This document shows positions 47,068 to 55,943 of a stretch of 64,000 bases of DNA, in pieces (within the stretch, counting starts at the first letter, position 1; the number at the start of each line of letters is the position of its first letter). Position numbers and translations under genes: made by a program. The stretch lies in the NCBI RefSeq assembly GCF_007679495.1, contig NZ_VEGP01000005.1, positions 80,553-144,552 on the forward strand, in the 5' to 3' direction. Source of the DNA: Paenibacillus sp. 32O-W. GTDB lineage: Bacteria; Bacillota; Bacilli; Paenibacillales; NBRC-103111. The notes under the pieces were generated by a model. That model was not told the origin of the DNA. It saw nothing but the letters and a program-made list of their open reading frames with translations, and made no database searches.

Positions 47068-48000
47068 CTACAACTCGGCCAGAGCTTGGTCAACCGCCTC
47101 TTTGCTGTTGACGGACAGAACCCGGACTGACCGGTCGATTTTCTTGATCAAGCCGGCCAGCACGGTTCCCGACCCCAATTCGACGAACGTATCCACCCCT
47201 TCGTCGATAAGCCGGCGAATGCTATCCTCCCAGAGAACAGGAGCGCATACCTGCTCGACGAGCAAGCGGCCGATCTCCTCCGGATCGGTTACAGGCTGGG
47301 CGCTTACGTTGGCGATGACGGGAATCCCCGCCGGATTCATCGGAACATTCCGCAGCGTATCCGCAAGGCGCTCGGCCGCCGGTTTCATCAGCGAGGAATG
47401 GAACGGACCGCTGACCTCCAACGGCAGAACGCGCTTGGCCCCCGCTTCCTTCCCGTGCTCAATGACCGCCTGAACGCCTTCCTTGCTTCCCGATACAACG
47501 ATCTGGCCGGGGCAGTTCACATTCGCGGGCTCCACTATCCCCGCTTCGCGGGAAAGTCGGGCGCACAAGCTCTCCAACGCTGCGCGGTCGGCACCCAGTA
47601 CAGCGGCCATAGCCCCTTGGCCTCCCGGCACCGCGGATTCCATATATTCTCCGCGCAGCCGGACGATCCGGACCGCATCTGCGAAGGACAGCACTCCGGC
47701 CACGACCAGAGCGCTGTATTCTCCAAGACTGTGTCCCGCCACATAATCCGGGGCGGGAGCAGCCTGGCGTAACGCTTCATAATAAGCGATGCTTGTCGTA
47801 AGCAGCGCGGGTTGGGTATGATAAGTTTTCTTAAGCTCCGCTTCGGGCCCCTCGAAGATCAGCTTCTTCTGATCAAATCCGAGCACCTCGTCCGCTTCAT
47901 CAAATATTTTCCTGGAGTCCGGGTTCGATTCATATACATCCTGCCCCATCCCCACGGATTGGGCTCCTTGCCCCGGAAAGACAAAAGCTAATTTCCCCAT
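47068..48000 (-). CDS. fabD: malonyl-CoA:ACP transacylase
   Basis: FabD loads malonyl groups on ACP. The 310-residue product has FPGQGAQSVGMG and the nucleophile GHSLGEYSALVVAG. The start is ATG 48000 (AAGGGG upstream); six codons earlier the frame is also open. It follows fabH by about 110 bases, in which I see no separate gene. Confidence 0.97.
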   Translation of the reverse strand: MGKLAFVFPGQGAQSVGMGQDVYESNPDSRKIFDEADEVLGFDQKKLIFEGPEAELKKTYHTQPALLTTSIAYYEALRQAAPAPDYVAGHSLGEYSALVVAGVLSFADAVRIVRLRGEYMESAVPGGQGAMAAVLGADRAALESLCARLSREAGIVEPANVNCPGQIVVSGSKEGVQAVIEHGKEAGAKRVLPLEVSGPFHSSLMKPAAERLADTLRNVPMNPAGIPVIANVSAQPVTDPEEIGRLLVEQVCAPVLWEDSIRRLIDEGVDTFVELGSGTVLAGLIKKIDRSVRVLSVNSKEAVDQALAEL

Positions 48001-48109
48001 CGTCCGTCCCCTTTCCACAGTTCATAACGTTCTCATGCAAAAGCGGTCGCCCGCCGTTTCCCGGACGGTCCCTTATGCAGCCAACTTCCTGATTCTCGGC
48101 GCCTTGCAA

Positions 48110-49096
48110 TTACCAGATAAGCACCGAGGCCCCCCAGGTCAATCCGCCGCCGAAACCGACGAGAACGATGCAATCGCCTTCCTTGACCCGTCCTTCCTCC
48201 ACCGCTTCAGCGAGGGCGATCGGTATCGATGCGGCCGATACATTCCCATACTTCTGTAAATTGATCATGCATTTATCCTCGGGCAGCTCCAAGCGATTCA
48301 GGGCCGCCTGAATGATTCGAATGTTCGCTTGATGCGGAACCAGCAGATCAATTTCCGATTTGCTGATTCCGGCCTTGTTCAACGCTTCTTCAGCGGCTGA
48401 GCCCATGATTTTGACCGCAAATTTGAATACTTCCTTACCCGCCATATAGATATAGTGCTGCTTCTGCTCCAGGCTGGCTGGGCTGGCAGGGCAGCGCGAG
48501 CCGCCTCCGGCAATTTTCAGCAGCTCTCCGCCCGAACCGTCGGCTCCAAGCTCGAACGAACGGAAGCCTCTTCCTTCAGCGACCGGACCTAGCACAGCCG
48601 CTCCCGCGCCGTCTCCGAACAGGATGCAGGTATTGCGGTCGGTATAATCCGTAATCTTGGACAAGCATTCTGCTCCGACAACGAGAGCATATTTATAAGT
48701 GCCCATGGCAATAAAATTGGAGGCGTTGGCAAGCCCGTATATAAATCCCGAGCAGGCGGCGGACAAATCGAAAGCCGCGGCCTTCTTGGCGCCAAGGCGA
48801 TCCTGGAGTATACAGGCCGTCGAAGGGAACGCCATATCCGGCGTGATCGAGGCTACAAGGATCAGGTCTAATTGTTCCGCCGTTATCCCTGCTTGCTCCA
48901 GAGCCACTTGGGCCGCTTGGAAGGCCAGATCCGACGAAGCTTCATGCTCCGACGCCAGCCTTCTTTCCTTAATTCCGGTGCGGGTGGAAATCCACTCGTC
49001 ATTCGTATCGACCATCTTCTCCAAATCTTGATTGGTAAGTACTCGCTCCGGAACGTATTTGCCCGTCCCGATAATGCCAACCGGTATCAACTTCAT
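48110..49096 (-). CDS. fabH: 3-oxoacyl-ACP synthase III
   Basis: FabH starts fatty-acid synthesis by condensing acyl-CoA primers with malonyl-ACP. The 328-residue protein has the nucleophile Cys in [13 protein letters not shown] and the His and Asn sites in VPHQANIRI and [10 protein letters not shown]. The start is immediately downstream of plsX. In Bacilli FabH prefers branched-chain primers. Confidence 0.97.
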   Translation of the reverse strand: MKLIPVGIIGTGKYVPERVLTNQDLEKMVDTNDEWISTRTGIKERRLASEHEASSDLAFQAAQVALEQAGITAEQLDLILVASITPDMAFPSTACILQDRLGAKKAAAFDLSAACSGFIYGLANASNFIAMGTYKYALVVGAECLSKITDYTDRNTCILFGDGAGAAVLGPVAEGRGFRSFELGADGSGGELLKIAGGGSRCPASPASLEQKQHYIYMAGKEVFKFAVKIMGSAAEEALNKAGISKSEIDLLVPHQANIRIIQAALNRLELPEDKCMINLQKYGNVSAASIPIALAEAVEEGRVKEGDCIVLVGFGGGLTWGASVLIW

Positions 49097-49105
49097 CTAA
49101 TACAC

Positions 49106-50095
49106 TCACTTCCCGCTGCTAATTTCGGAGGAGATGGAAGCGACCAGATCGTTCTGCAGGGCCATTCTCGCCTGGCGGACTGCGTTCTTGATCGCGTTGG
49201 CGTCGGAAGAGCCGTGGCTTTTCAGCACCAGCCCGTCAATTCCGAGCAATGGCGCGCCTCCATGCTCCGTATAATCGAGTTTCTTCTTAAATTGGGTCAA
49301 GCCCGGCTTCAATACCGCCGCAGCCAGCTTGGTTGTGAAGCTGCGGGTGAATTCTTCCTTGATCGCGGAAAATATCGCCCCTGCGGCTCCCTCCAGGCTT
49401 TTCAATAATATGTTACCTACGAAGCCGTCACATACCAGCACGTCGCAATTTCCATTCAGAACATCGCGAGCTTCCACATTGCCGACAAAATGAATGGGCG
49501 CCTCGGCCAGCAAAGGATAGGCGGCCTTGGTCAATTCGTTGCCCTTCATTTCTTCCGTTCCGACATTCAACAGACCTACCCGCGGCTTAGTCAGTCCATG
49601 AACCTTGCTCCGGTATACACTGCCCATGATGGCGTATTGGAGCAAGTTGGTCGCGGAGGAATCCATATTGGCGCCCAGGTCGAGCGCCAGCACCCCTGTC
49701 CCATCCATGGTCGGGATCATCGGAGCAAGCGCCGGCCGCTCAATCCCGCGGATCCGGCCGACAACGAGCAAGCCGGTCGCCATCAACGCTCCCGTATTGC
49801 CTGCCGAGATCATGGCATCGGCCTGCTTCTGCTTGACCAGGGTGCCGGCGACGACCATGGAGGCGTCTTTCTTCCTGCGGACGGCCTTGACGGGCTCATC
49901 ATCCGCCAGGATGACGTCTTCCGCATGGTGAACGGACAGGTTGGCGGGCTTGTCCTTCAACAGGGGCTCCAGCTTCTCCGAATGTCCGACGAGAACGAGC
50001 TCCACGTCGTTCCATTCTCTGGCAGCCGTTAAGGCCCCTTCCACTGTGGCCCGAGGAGCGTGATCCCCGCCCATGGCATCAATCGCGATCCGCAT
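49106..50095 (-). CDS. plsX: phosphate acyltransferase PlsX
   Basis: PlsX makes acyl-phosphate from acyl-ACP, the donor for PlsY in phospholipid synthesis. The 329-residue product opens MRIAIDAMGGDHAP and has SAGNTGALMATGL. The ATG overlaps the end of fapR by 17 bases and has GAAGGAGG upstream. It is second in the FapR-controlled cluster. Confidence 0.97.
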   Translation of the reverse strand: MRIAIDAMGGDHAPRATVEGALTAAREWNDVELVLVGHSEKLEPLLKDKPANLSVHHAEDVILADDEPVKAVRRKKDASMVVAGTLVKQKQADAMISAGNTGALMATGLLVVGRIRGIERPALAPMIPTMDGTGVLALDLGANMDSSATNLLQYAIMGSVYRSKVHGLTKPRVGLLNVGTEEMKGNELTKAAYPLLAEAPIHFVGNVEARDVLNGNCDVLVCDGFVGNILLKSLEGAAGAIFSAIKEEFTRSFTTKLAAAVLKPGLTQFKKKLDYTEHGGAPLLGIDGLVLKSHGSSDANAIKNAVRQARMALQNDLVASISSEISSGK

Positions 50096-50699
50096 TCAGA
50101 TAGCCTCCTTCGCCGCGCTCTTTCTTCGAATGATAAATTAAGAAGTTTCCTTGAAACACAAGTTCGTCATTGACATAGGTAAACACTTCTACTTTCGCCT
50201 TCCCCCTCGTCACGGTTCGGACATAGCATTTGGCTACGCATTTCTCCCCGAGCATCACCGAACGGATAAACCGGATATCCGCGGAGGCCGTCAAAGCGAT
50301 AGCGTCGTTAATCACCGCTACAGCCAAAGAATTCGCCTGCGCGAATATATGATGGCCGCGGGCGATTTTGGTCCGGGAGAAGACATGCTCTTCCCTGATT
50401 TCAAAAATCGATATTCCGCTTTTATCCAACTGCAAATCGATAATTTCTCCGATCACTTCGTGAAGCGGCAACGAGCGGACCTGATCATACGATTGTTCGG
50501 CCATCAGTTTGATGCGCTCCCTTAATTCAGGGATCCCCAGCTCCAGCCGGTCCAGCCGGATCGTCTGGATGCTGACCCCAAACCGCTTGGTCAGTTCTTC
50601 GTCCGTAACGAAGGGATTATCTTCAATCGCCTTCATCAGCTGCTGCTGGCGAAGCCGTTTAGGTATGCGTTCTATGGTGCCGCACCGCCTTCTTCTCAA
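50079..50699 (-). CDS. fapR: fatty-acid and phospholipid synthesis repressor FapR
   Basis: FapR represses lipid genes and is released by malonyl-CoA. The 206-residue protein has an N-terminal helix-turn-helix (TDEELTKRFGVSIQTIRLDRLELGIPELRERI) and a C-terminal hot-dog effector domain (GHHIFAQANSLAVAVINDAIALTASADIRF). The start is TTG 50699, giving the Arg-rich N-terminus seen in B. subtilis FapR; the ribosome site is weak. Its operator lies 50 bases upstream. Homologues occur upstream of plsX in B. subtilis. Confidence 0.95.
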   Translation of the reverse strand: MRRRRCGTIERIPKRLRQQQLMKAIEDNPFVTDEELTKRFGVSIQTIRLDRLELGIPELRERIKLMAEQSYDQVRSLPLHEVIGEIIDLQLDKSGISIFEIREEHVFSRTKIARGHHIFAQANSLAVAVINDAIALTASADIRFIRSVMLGEKCVAKCYVRTVTRGKAKVEVFTYVNDELVFQGNFLIYHSKKERGEGGYLNADRD

Positions 50700-50747
50700 T
50701 GATTATCCGGAGTTACCCGGCCGGTTTCTATCCGGTTATTACTTCAT

Positions 50748-50769
50748 TTTATTACCTGGTGCTAATCTG
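50748..50769. promoter_or_regulatory. FapR operator upstream of fapR
   Basis: The core ATTACCTGGTGCTAAT (50751-50766) has the FapR-box arrangement TTAGTACC-TGGTACTAA with a T for G and a G for A change. Directly upstream on the minus strand is TATATACT, a plausible -10, so bound FapR would cover the transcription start. Confidence 0.75.
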
Positions 50770-50812
50770 TAGTATATATAATTCTGGGCCAAATGAAAAG
50801 AGAAGCGCGAAA

Positions 50813-50852
50813 ACAAAAAAAATAGCACCCCACCCGAAAAGATGAAGCACTA
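50813..50852 (-). terminator. terminator after rpmF
   Basis: On the minus strand a 12-bp stem with many G-U pairs (TAGTGCTTCATC with GGGTGGGGTGCTA) around TTTTC is followed by T8. It starts about 10 bases after the rpmF stop and separates it from fapR. Confidence 0.75.
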
Positions 50853-50862
50853 CTTCAAACGA

Positions 50863-51036
50863 TTATTGTTTGATAATTTCTCTGCCTTTGTATGTTCCGC
50901 AAACTTTGCATACGCGATGAGCCACCTTAAGCTCTCCGCAGTTTTCGCATTTGACCATGCCAGGAACAACTAATTTAAAGTGAGTCCGGCGCTTGTCACG
51001 ACGGGTTTTGGATGTTCTCCGCTGAGGTACTGCCAT
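50863..51036 (-). CDS. rpmF: 50S ribosomal protein L32
   Basis: The 57-residue frame begins [20 protein letters not shown] at ATG 51036 and ends [11 protein letters not shown]. It has the CxxC pairs CENCG and CKVCG of the zinc-binding form of L32. A near-perfect AAAGGAGGTGG lies about 6 bases before the start. It follows yceD, as in many bacteria. Between them (51037-51201) is a hairpin-rich leader (GATTCGTTAG/CTAACGGGCGAATC and GCCGC/GCGGC), possibly a regulatory leader, unconfirmed. Confidence 0.97.
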   Translation of the reverse strand: MAVPQRRTSKTRRDKRRTHFKLVVPGMVKCENCGELKVAHRVCKVCGTYKGREIIKQ

Positions 51037-51201
51037 GGATTTCCACCTCCTTTAACGTGGGATAAACCATCGCCGCCTTGGCGCGGCAATTCAAGTTTAT
51101 CTGGCTATATTAGATTCGCCCGTTAGGAATCACGGCACAATCTAACGAATCTGCTCATTGTTGCTTGAAATAACCCCGGAACTTATAAGTTCTTTACTAT
51201 T

Positions 51202-51298
51202 CAAGGATAAACGGCTATCGCCGTCCTTTGAACAGGCGCGTTTACCGATGAAATATAAGAATAAGTATAAGGTGAAACTTATACTTTCTTATATTTTG
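51202..51298 (+). repeat. palindromic repeat type A, copy 3, overlapping yceD
   Basis: Begins CAAGGATAAACGGCTATCGC and matches copy 2 almost throughout, with CCTTTGAACAG for CCTTAGGACG and the full 3' hairpin (AAGTATAAGGTGAAACTTATACTT). Its right end extends into yceD and contains the yceD stop codon (ATATAAG, minus strand). Confidence 0.85.
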
Positions 51299-51798
51299 AA
51301 AAAATCGGCCAGACCGGCAAGCCGGGGATCGATTCTCTCCACCTTGCATTGACAAGGCTCGGTATTCCGGTTACTCCCGCATACGGGACACAGCCCCCGG
51401 CATTCTTCTCCGCACAGCGGGGCATATGGAAGGGCAAGCACAACGGCCTCTTCCAAGTAAGGGATTAAATCTACTTTATCTTCGGTCACTACGTGGGCAT
51501 CCTCCAGCTCGCTCTCCGGCAGTAATTCGGCCGATCCCGCGAACAATTCCCGGAAAGGTATGACCAGCGTTTCCCGAACCGGATCGAGACACCGGGAACA
51601 AGCCATCTCCAGGTCCAGAGCGAGTTCTCCGGAGACAACGACCATGCCGGATTCCCCTCTAGCTTCGAGGTCCGTCTTGAGCATTCCAAAGCTGCGCAAG
51701 TCTTCGCGATCCTGCAGCAGGCCGGACAGATCCAAGGACTCTTTGATCTGCACAGACTTCTCTTTGGCGATCAAGTCCTTCAGATGAAGCAGCATCAT
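51289..51798 (-). CDS. yceD: DUF177/YceD family protein (YlbN)
   Basis: YceD is linked to 23S rRNA maturation and normally precedes rpmF. The 169-residue product has the C-terminal metal-binding-like CGEECRGLCPVCGSNRNTEPCQC and LEMACSRCLDPV. The last residues FFKI and stop lie within the palindromic repeat at 51202-51298, so the original C-terminus may have been altered. GGGGTGAATA precedes ATG 51798; an adjacent second ATG is possible. It has its own promoter at 51824-51853. Confidence 0.93.
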   Translation of the reverse strand: MMLLHLKDLIAKEKSVQIKESLDLSGLLQDREDLRSFGMLKTDLEARGESGMVVVSGELALDLEMACSRCLDPVRETLVIPFRELFAGSAELLPESELEDAHVVTEDKVDLIPYLEEAVVLALPYAPLCGEECRGLCPVCGSNRNTEPCQCKVERIDPRLAGLADFFKI

Positions 51799-51823
51799 TA
51801 TTCACCCCAAACAAACAAAGTTA

Positions 51824-51853
51824 ATTATAGCGATAGTGCCGATCTTTTGTCAA
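51824..51853 (-). promoter_or_regulatory. strong promoter of yceD-rpmF
   Basis: The minus strand has the consensus TTGACA (51848-51853) and TATAAT (51824-51829) with an 18-base spacer. It points to yceD, about 25 bases on. The -35 overlaps that of the plus-strand promoter at 51847-51875. Confidence 0.85.
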
Positions 51854-51875
51854 CATTTTCTGTCCATGCTATATT
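51847..51875 (+). promoter_or_regulatory. promoter of tmcAL
   Basis: The plus strand has TTGTCA (51847-51852) and TATATT (51870-51875) with a 17-base spacer. It points to tmcAL, about 190 bases on. Five of six -35 positions are shared with the opposite-strand yceD promoter. Confidence 0.65.
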
Positions 51876-52066
51876 AAAATACAGTAATCGCGGTTCCCGG
51901 ACCGGCCGAAATGACGCTGGCGCGGCGAAATCGTTTATAGTGTTTGCCGCAGGACTCCGGGATGGCCTCGAACGGATGATCCGGACCGGGCCGCAGCCTG
52001 CCTGACGCTTAACCCGATCATAGCAGGTCCTGCCGTGATGAGCAACTGCAGAAAGGAGGAAGCTTC

Positions 52067-53332
52067 CTGAAAACTGTCGGTCTTATTGTTGAGTATAACC
52101 CGTTGCACAACGGACATGTATATCATTTCGAGCAGTCCAAAGCCGTTACCGGGGCCGATGCGGCGATAGCCGTCATGAGCGGTCATTGGCTGCAGCGCGG
52201 CGAGCCGGCCCTGGTGAACAAATGGGCGCGGGCGGAGATGGCTTTGCGGATGGGCGCCGATGTCGTCCTGGAGCTGCCCGTCGCCTATTCTTCCCAGGCC
52301 GCGGAATGGTTCGCTTACGGCGCCGTGCGCGTGTTGAACGATTGCGGCGTAGTGGATTCCCTATGCTTCGGCAGCGAAAGCGGCAGCATCGATTGGCTGT
52401 CCGGTCTGGCGGAACGTCTATACATAGAGCAGGATGACTTCCAACAGCGGCTCGCCCGGCGGCTGGAGGAAGGAATGAATTATCCTGCCGCCTACAGCGC
52501 CGCCATCCGGGACTGGGTCGGTGAAGAGGGCGGACGTCTGAACGAGCCCAATAACACGCTCGGGCTTCATTATTTGATCGCCTTACGAAGGCTGAACAGC
52601 CCGATCATCCCCGCCACCATTGCACGGCACAAAGCCGGCTATCATGACCGGAACGCTTCCGACGCACACATCGCCAGCGCAACGGCCATTCGCCAATGGC
52701 TGGGCAGCGGCCGGCAGAAGGCCGGACTGGAGAAAATCCGCTCCTATGTTCCTTCCTATACGCTGGAGATTCTGCTGCGGGAGCTGGAAGCCGGACGGGC
52801 GCCGATTAGCTGGGGCCGCTATATGCAGCCGCTGCTGAACCAGATCGTCACCCGCTCCGTGGACGAGCTCCGGCTGGTCCATGAAGTCAGCGAAGGACTT
52901 GAGCACCGCATCAAGCGCTGCCTGGCCGGTTGGCGGCCGGACAAGTCCGAAGCTTCCACGGCCGGGGAAGCCGCCTTCGAGGCCCTCATCGAGCAGATGA
53001 AGACGAAACGGTATACGCGAACGAAGCTTCAGAGAATGCTTGTACGGATTCTGTTGAATCACCGAAAAGCGGAGCTTACCCGGGAATCGCTGGCGGGCGG
53101 GCCGGGATATATCCGGGTGCTCGGCTTTTCCGCCAAGGGCCGTTTGCTGCTCCAGAGAATGAAGAAGGAGGCGGCCTGTCCCGTACTCGTCAAAATCCCG
53201 GGAGAACGCCCGCCTTTTCTGGAAATGGACATTCAGGCTGCAGGCGCCTACTCTCTCGGATATTCGCAGCCGTCTTCCACCGAGCTGCTGCGGGACTACT
53301 ATCAGGCTCCTTTGCGCATAGGCTCCGAATAA
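52067..53332 (+). CDS. tmcAL: tRNA(Met) cytidine acetate ligase TmcAL (YlbM)
   Basis: TmcAL makes N4-acetylcytidine at the wobble position of elongator tRNA-Met with ATP and acetate. The conserved N-terminus VGLIVEYNPLHNGHVYH, with the HxGH nucleotide site, is encoded upstream of the first conventional start (a TTG at 52103, within the motif). The only frame that includes it begins at CTG 52067, seven bases after GGAGG, giving 421 residues. A rare CTG start therefore seems likely. An ATG frame at 52038 (10 codons) ends at TGA overlapping the CTG. GHWLQRGEPALVNKWARAEM and VSEGLEHRI fit the family. Confidence 0.92.
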   Translation: MKTVGLIVEYNPLHNGHVYHFEQSKAVTGADAAIAVMSGHWLQRGEPALVNKWARAEMALRMGADVVLELPVAYSSQAAEWFAYGAVRVLNDCGVVDSLCFGSESGSIDWLSGLAERLYIEQDDFQQRLARRLEEGMNYPAAYSAAIRDWVGEEGGRLNEPNNTLGLHYLIALRRLNSPIIPATIARHKAGYHDRNASDAHIASATAIRQWLGSGRQKAGLEKIRSYVPSYTLEILLRELEAGRAPISWGRYMQPLLNQIVTRSVDELRLVHEVSEGLEHRIKRCLAGWRPDKSEASTAGEAAFEALIEQMKTKRYTRTKLQRMLVRILLNHRKAELTRESLAGGPGYIRVLGFSAKGRLLLQRMKKEAACPVLVKIPGERPPFLEMDIQAAGAYSLGYSQPSSTELLRDYYQAPLRIGSE

Positions 53333-54492
53333 GCGGTTTTCCCCGATGCTTCCGCTTTGGGAGGCAATGATTTCAAATACTCCAGAGCGTCATCCATCGT
53401 TTTCACGGGAACGATCTTCATGCCGGTTTTGAGCTTCTCCGCCTGCTCCTGGGCGATCGTCGCATTCAGAATCGGCTTGAAGGTTTCTCCGGGGCCGGGC
53501 AGCAGGTCCTCCGGAGCAAAGAATATATCCGCTCCTTGCCGATGGGCCGCCACAACCTTGAACTGAATCCCCCCGATCACTCCTACGTTCCCGTCGGAAT
53601 CGATTTCCCCCGTCCCGGCAATCTGGTAGCCTTTCGTAATATCTTCTTCCACAAGCTGATTATAGATTTCCAGCGAGAACATCAGTCCGGCCGAGGGGCC
53701 TCCGATGTTTCCGGCCTTCACTGTAACCTGCTTCGCCTCGTCCTCGGGCTTAACCTCCTGCAGGGTGCCGATCGTGACGCCAAGGCCGCTTCTCGGCTTT
53801 CCGTCCTGCGTTCCTTCATCCGCCGGAAGCTCCGCCAGCTTCAGCGTCTCCGACCTCGTCTCCGTTCCCCGCCGGAAGGTGATACGAACTTCTTCTCCAG
53901 GGGATTTGCTTTGTAAATAAGCGGTCAATTCGGAAGCTGCTGCGGCCTTATGCCCGTCCACGTCCTCAATGAGGTCGCCCGCCTGCAGTATTTTGTAAGC
54001 CGGCATATTCTGAAGAACCTGCAGCACGATGACTCCGGTATTTTCTATCCGGTAAGGAACCCCCGCTTTCTTGTATGCGGCCTGGATAGCATTGCTTTGG
54101 GAAGTCGTCATATTATATTCCTGGCGCTTATTATATTCCCGGTCGGTCTCCCCCTTGCGGTGAACCTCTTCCTTGGGACGAAGCTCATGAATATCGCTCC
54201 ATTTGGCATAGAGGTATCCGATCAGATTGGAATCGCTGACCCCGACGGTCGTCAGCATGAAGGAGCCGCTCTCCGGCTGGCCTCCCTGCTTGATTTCGAT
54301 CATCGGTCTGACGTTTTCCGCTGATCCCGGTTTATAAATGTAGTATGGCAGCGGAATGAAATAAAGCAGGCAAAAAACAATAACCCCGACCAAAACCGGG
54401 GCCAAATACCAGCGGACCGCGGAATTCCCGCGCCGCCTCAGCTTGTCATTCCGGTTCCATCCGGATGCTCCCCCTTGAGTATGATCCGCCAA
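53302..54492 (-). CDS. ylbL: PDZ-containing membrane serine protease YlbL
   Basis: YlbL/SepM proteases cleave membrane-associated peptides, such as competence peptides in streptococci and the cell-division inhibitor YneA in B. subtilis. From TTG 54492 (AAGGAG nine bases upstream) the product is 396 residues. It has one TM segment (about 28-48), a PDZ domain (about 170-240) and a C-terminal Lon-type S16 domain with the catalytic Ser in GGPSAGLMF and Lys in QFKVVAAH. The 3' end overlaps tmcAL by 31 bases on the other strand. The open frame runs 45 codons upstream without a ribosome site. Confidence 0.92.
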   Translation of the reverse strand: MADHTQGGASGWNRNDKLRRRGNSAVRWYLAPVLVGVIVFCLLYFIPLPYYIYKPGSAENVRPMIEIKQGGQPESGSFMLTTVGVSDSNLIGYLYAKWSDIHELRPKEEVHRKGETDREYNKRQEYNMTTSQSNAIQAAYKKAGVPYRIENTGVIVLQVLQNMPAYKILQAGDLIEDVDGHKAAAASELTAYLQSKSPGEEVRITFRRGTETRSETLKLAELPADEGTQDGKPRSGLGVTIGTLQEVKPEDEAKQVTVKAGNIGGPSAGLMFSLEIYNQLVEEDITKGYQIAGTGEIDSDGNVGVIGGIQFKVVAAHRQGADIFFAPEDLLPGPGETFKPILNATIAQEQAEKLKTGMKIVPVKTMDDALEYLKSLPPKAEASGKTAYSEPMRKGA

Positions 54493-54589
54493 CTCGATCC
54501 TCTCCTTTCCATATACGAGGCAGGCTTGTTCTATTTCCCCGCCGCTTGGCGTAAACATGTAGCAGAAACGCTGGACGGAGGTGATTTTA

Positions 54590-55840
54590 ATGCGAAAATG
54601 GATTCCGTCGGACAGCCGGTCGTTCACTATTTTACTCGGAGCGTTAGCTATTATTCTTGTAATGTTTATTGTGATCTATCCGGATCAAATATTTAAATCT
54701 TCCTTGCATGGATTGACCATATGGTGGACCTTTGTATTTCCCGGCCTGCTCCCATTTCTCATCCTGTCCGAAATGATGATTGGCCTCGGTCTCGTTCATG
54801 CCTTGGGAACGGTGCTAGAGCCGGTGATGAAGCTTGTCTTCCGGCTGCCCGGAGCAAGCGGCTGGGCTCTGGCCATGGGGCTGACTGCCGGGTTTCCGGC
54901 GGGAGCCGATGTCACCGGCCAGCTCAGACGGGAAGGTGTGCTCAATGCCTCAGAAGCCCAGCGGCTGTTAGCCGTGAGCCATTTATGCAGCCCCGTCATC
55001 ATGATTGCCGTTGTGGGGGTAGGTTTTCTGCAAAGTCCGGAGGCCGGCTTCATGATCGCCGTCGTTCACTATCTGTCCGCATTGGCGATGGGCTTTACGC
55101 TGCGCTGGACGGATTCATCCGAGAGAACTTCCGTCCCTTCCGGCTCAGGCACCGAAACCGCTGGCCGTAATCACGGATGGCTCCGCCGTACGGCCGGGTC
55201 CTTGCGCTCCGCCCATCGGAAGGACGGGCGGACATTCGGCAAGCTCCTGGGAGATTCCGTCACCTCCGCCGCACAGAAGCTGCTCGGGATCGGCGGTTAC
55301 ATCATCCTGTTTTCCGTGCTTCATCGCATCCTTGTCCTGGCATTGGGCCCAATAGTTTCAGCAGAGCCGGTGAATACCCTGCTGTCGGCCTTCCTCGAGC
55401 CCCACCTAGGGATGTACGGAATGAGCCGGCTGTCGTTTCCGCTGCTGATGACTGTAGCCGTAATTGGTGCGATTCTTGGCTGGAGCGGGTTGTCCCTGCA
55501 TGCACAGGCCCGCAGCCTGGCCGGCAACAACGGCATTCGCTATTCGCCGTTTATCCTTGCCCGGCTCCTGCATGGAGCTTATGCCTTTATTCTGACCGTG
55601 CTGCTCTGGAAGCCGCTGACCGCCACTTTCGGGGTCGTCGGGACCTTCGCTATGACGGATACACTGACCAGCCCGCCGAATGCTGCCGGTTCGCTTCTGT
55701 CCGACGCGGGCGCCTTCTGGACCCAGGGGCTGAAATTATGGCCGCTGCTTGCCAAGCTGTATGTTTTTGTTGCGGGCATCTTTGTGCTCCTCATATGTAT
55801 ATCACTGATTAATCGCGCTTATCGTAAGAAAACCGGCTAG
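54590..55840 (+). CDS. ylbJ: sporulation integral membrane protein YlbJ
   Basis: YlbJ is a polytopic protein needed for heat-resistant spores in B. subtilis, made under sigma-E. The 416-residue product from ATG 54590 (GGAGGTG upstream) has about nine membrane segments, the nucleoside-transporter-like gate GLTAGFPAGADVTGQL and LGIGGYIILFSVLHRI. A basic/polar insertion near residues 180-220 is cytoplasmic. Divergent from ylbL; the first codons of each lie about 100 bases apart. No sigma-E promoter could be placed with confidence. Confidence 0.9.
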   Translation: MRKWIPSDSRSFTILLGALAIILVMFIVIYPDQIFKSSLHGLTIWWTFVFPGLLPFLILSEMMIGLGLVHALGTVLEPVMKLVFRLPGASGWALAMGLTAGFPAGADVTGQLRREGVLNASEAQRLLAVSHLCSPVIMIAVVGVGFLQSPEAGFMIAVVHYLSALAMGFTLRWTDSSERTSVPSGSGTETAGRNHGWLRRTAGSLRSAHRKDGRTFGKLLGDSVTSAAQKLLGIGGYIILFSVLHRILVLALGPIVSAEPVNTLLSAFLEPHLGMYGMSRLSFPLLMTVAVIGAILGWSGLSLHAQARSLAGNNGIRYSPFILARLLHGAYAFILTVLLWKPLTATFGVVGTFAMTDTLTSPPNAAGSLLSDAGAFWTQGLKLWPLLAKLYVFVAGIFVLLICISLINRAYRKKTG

Positions 55841-55943
55841 CCAAAATCCATTCACAGAATGGTCCTTCTGTCCTGTTCGAGGCATAAATGCAGCAACATC
55901 CGGCCGCGTCGATGAATGACCAGTTTACCAATACAACAACCAT

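Noticed and set aside
53302..54627. Longer ylbL beginning at 54627
   Set aside because: The first 45 residues are atypical, lack a ribosome site and would overlap ylbJ; TTG 54492 has AAGGAG and gives the family N-terminus.
54475..54696. 73-codon plus-strand frame across the ylbL-ylbJ gap
   Set aside because: Overlaps the start of both flanking genes and has no ribosome site; ylbJ's own start at 54590 has GGAGGTG.
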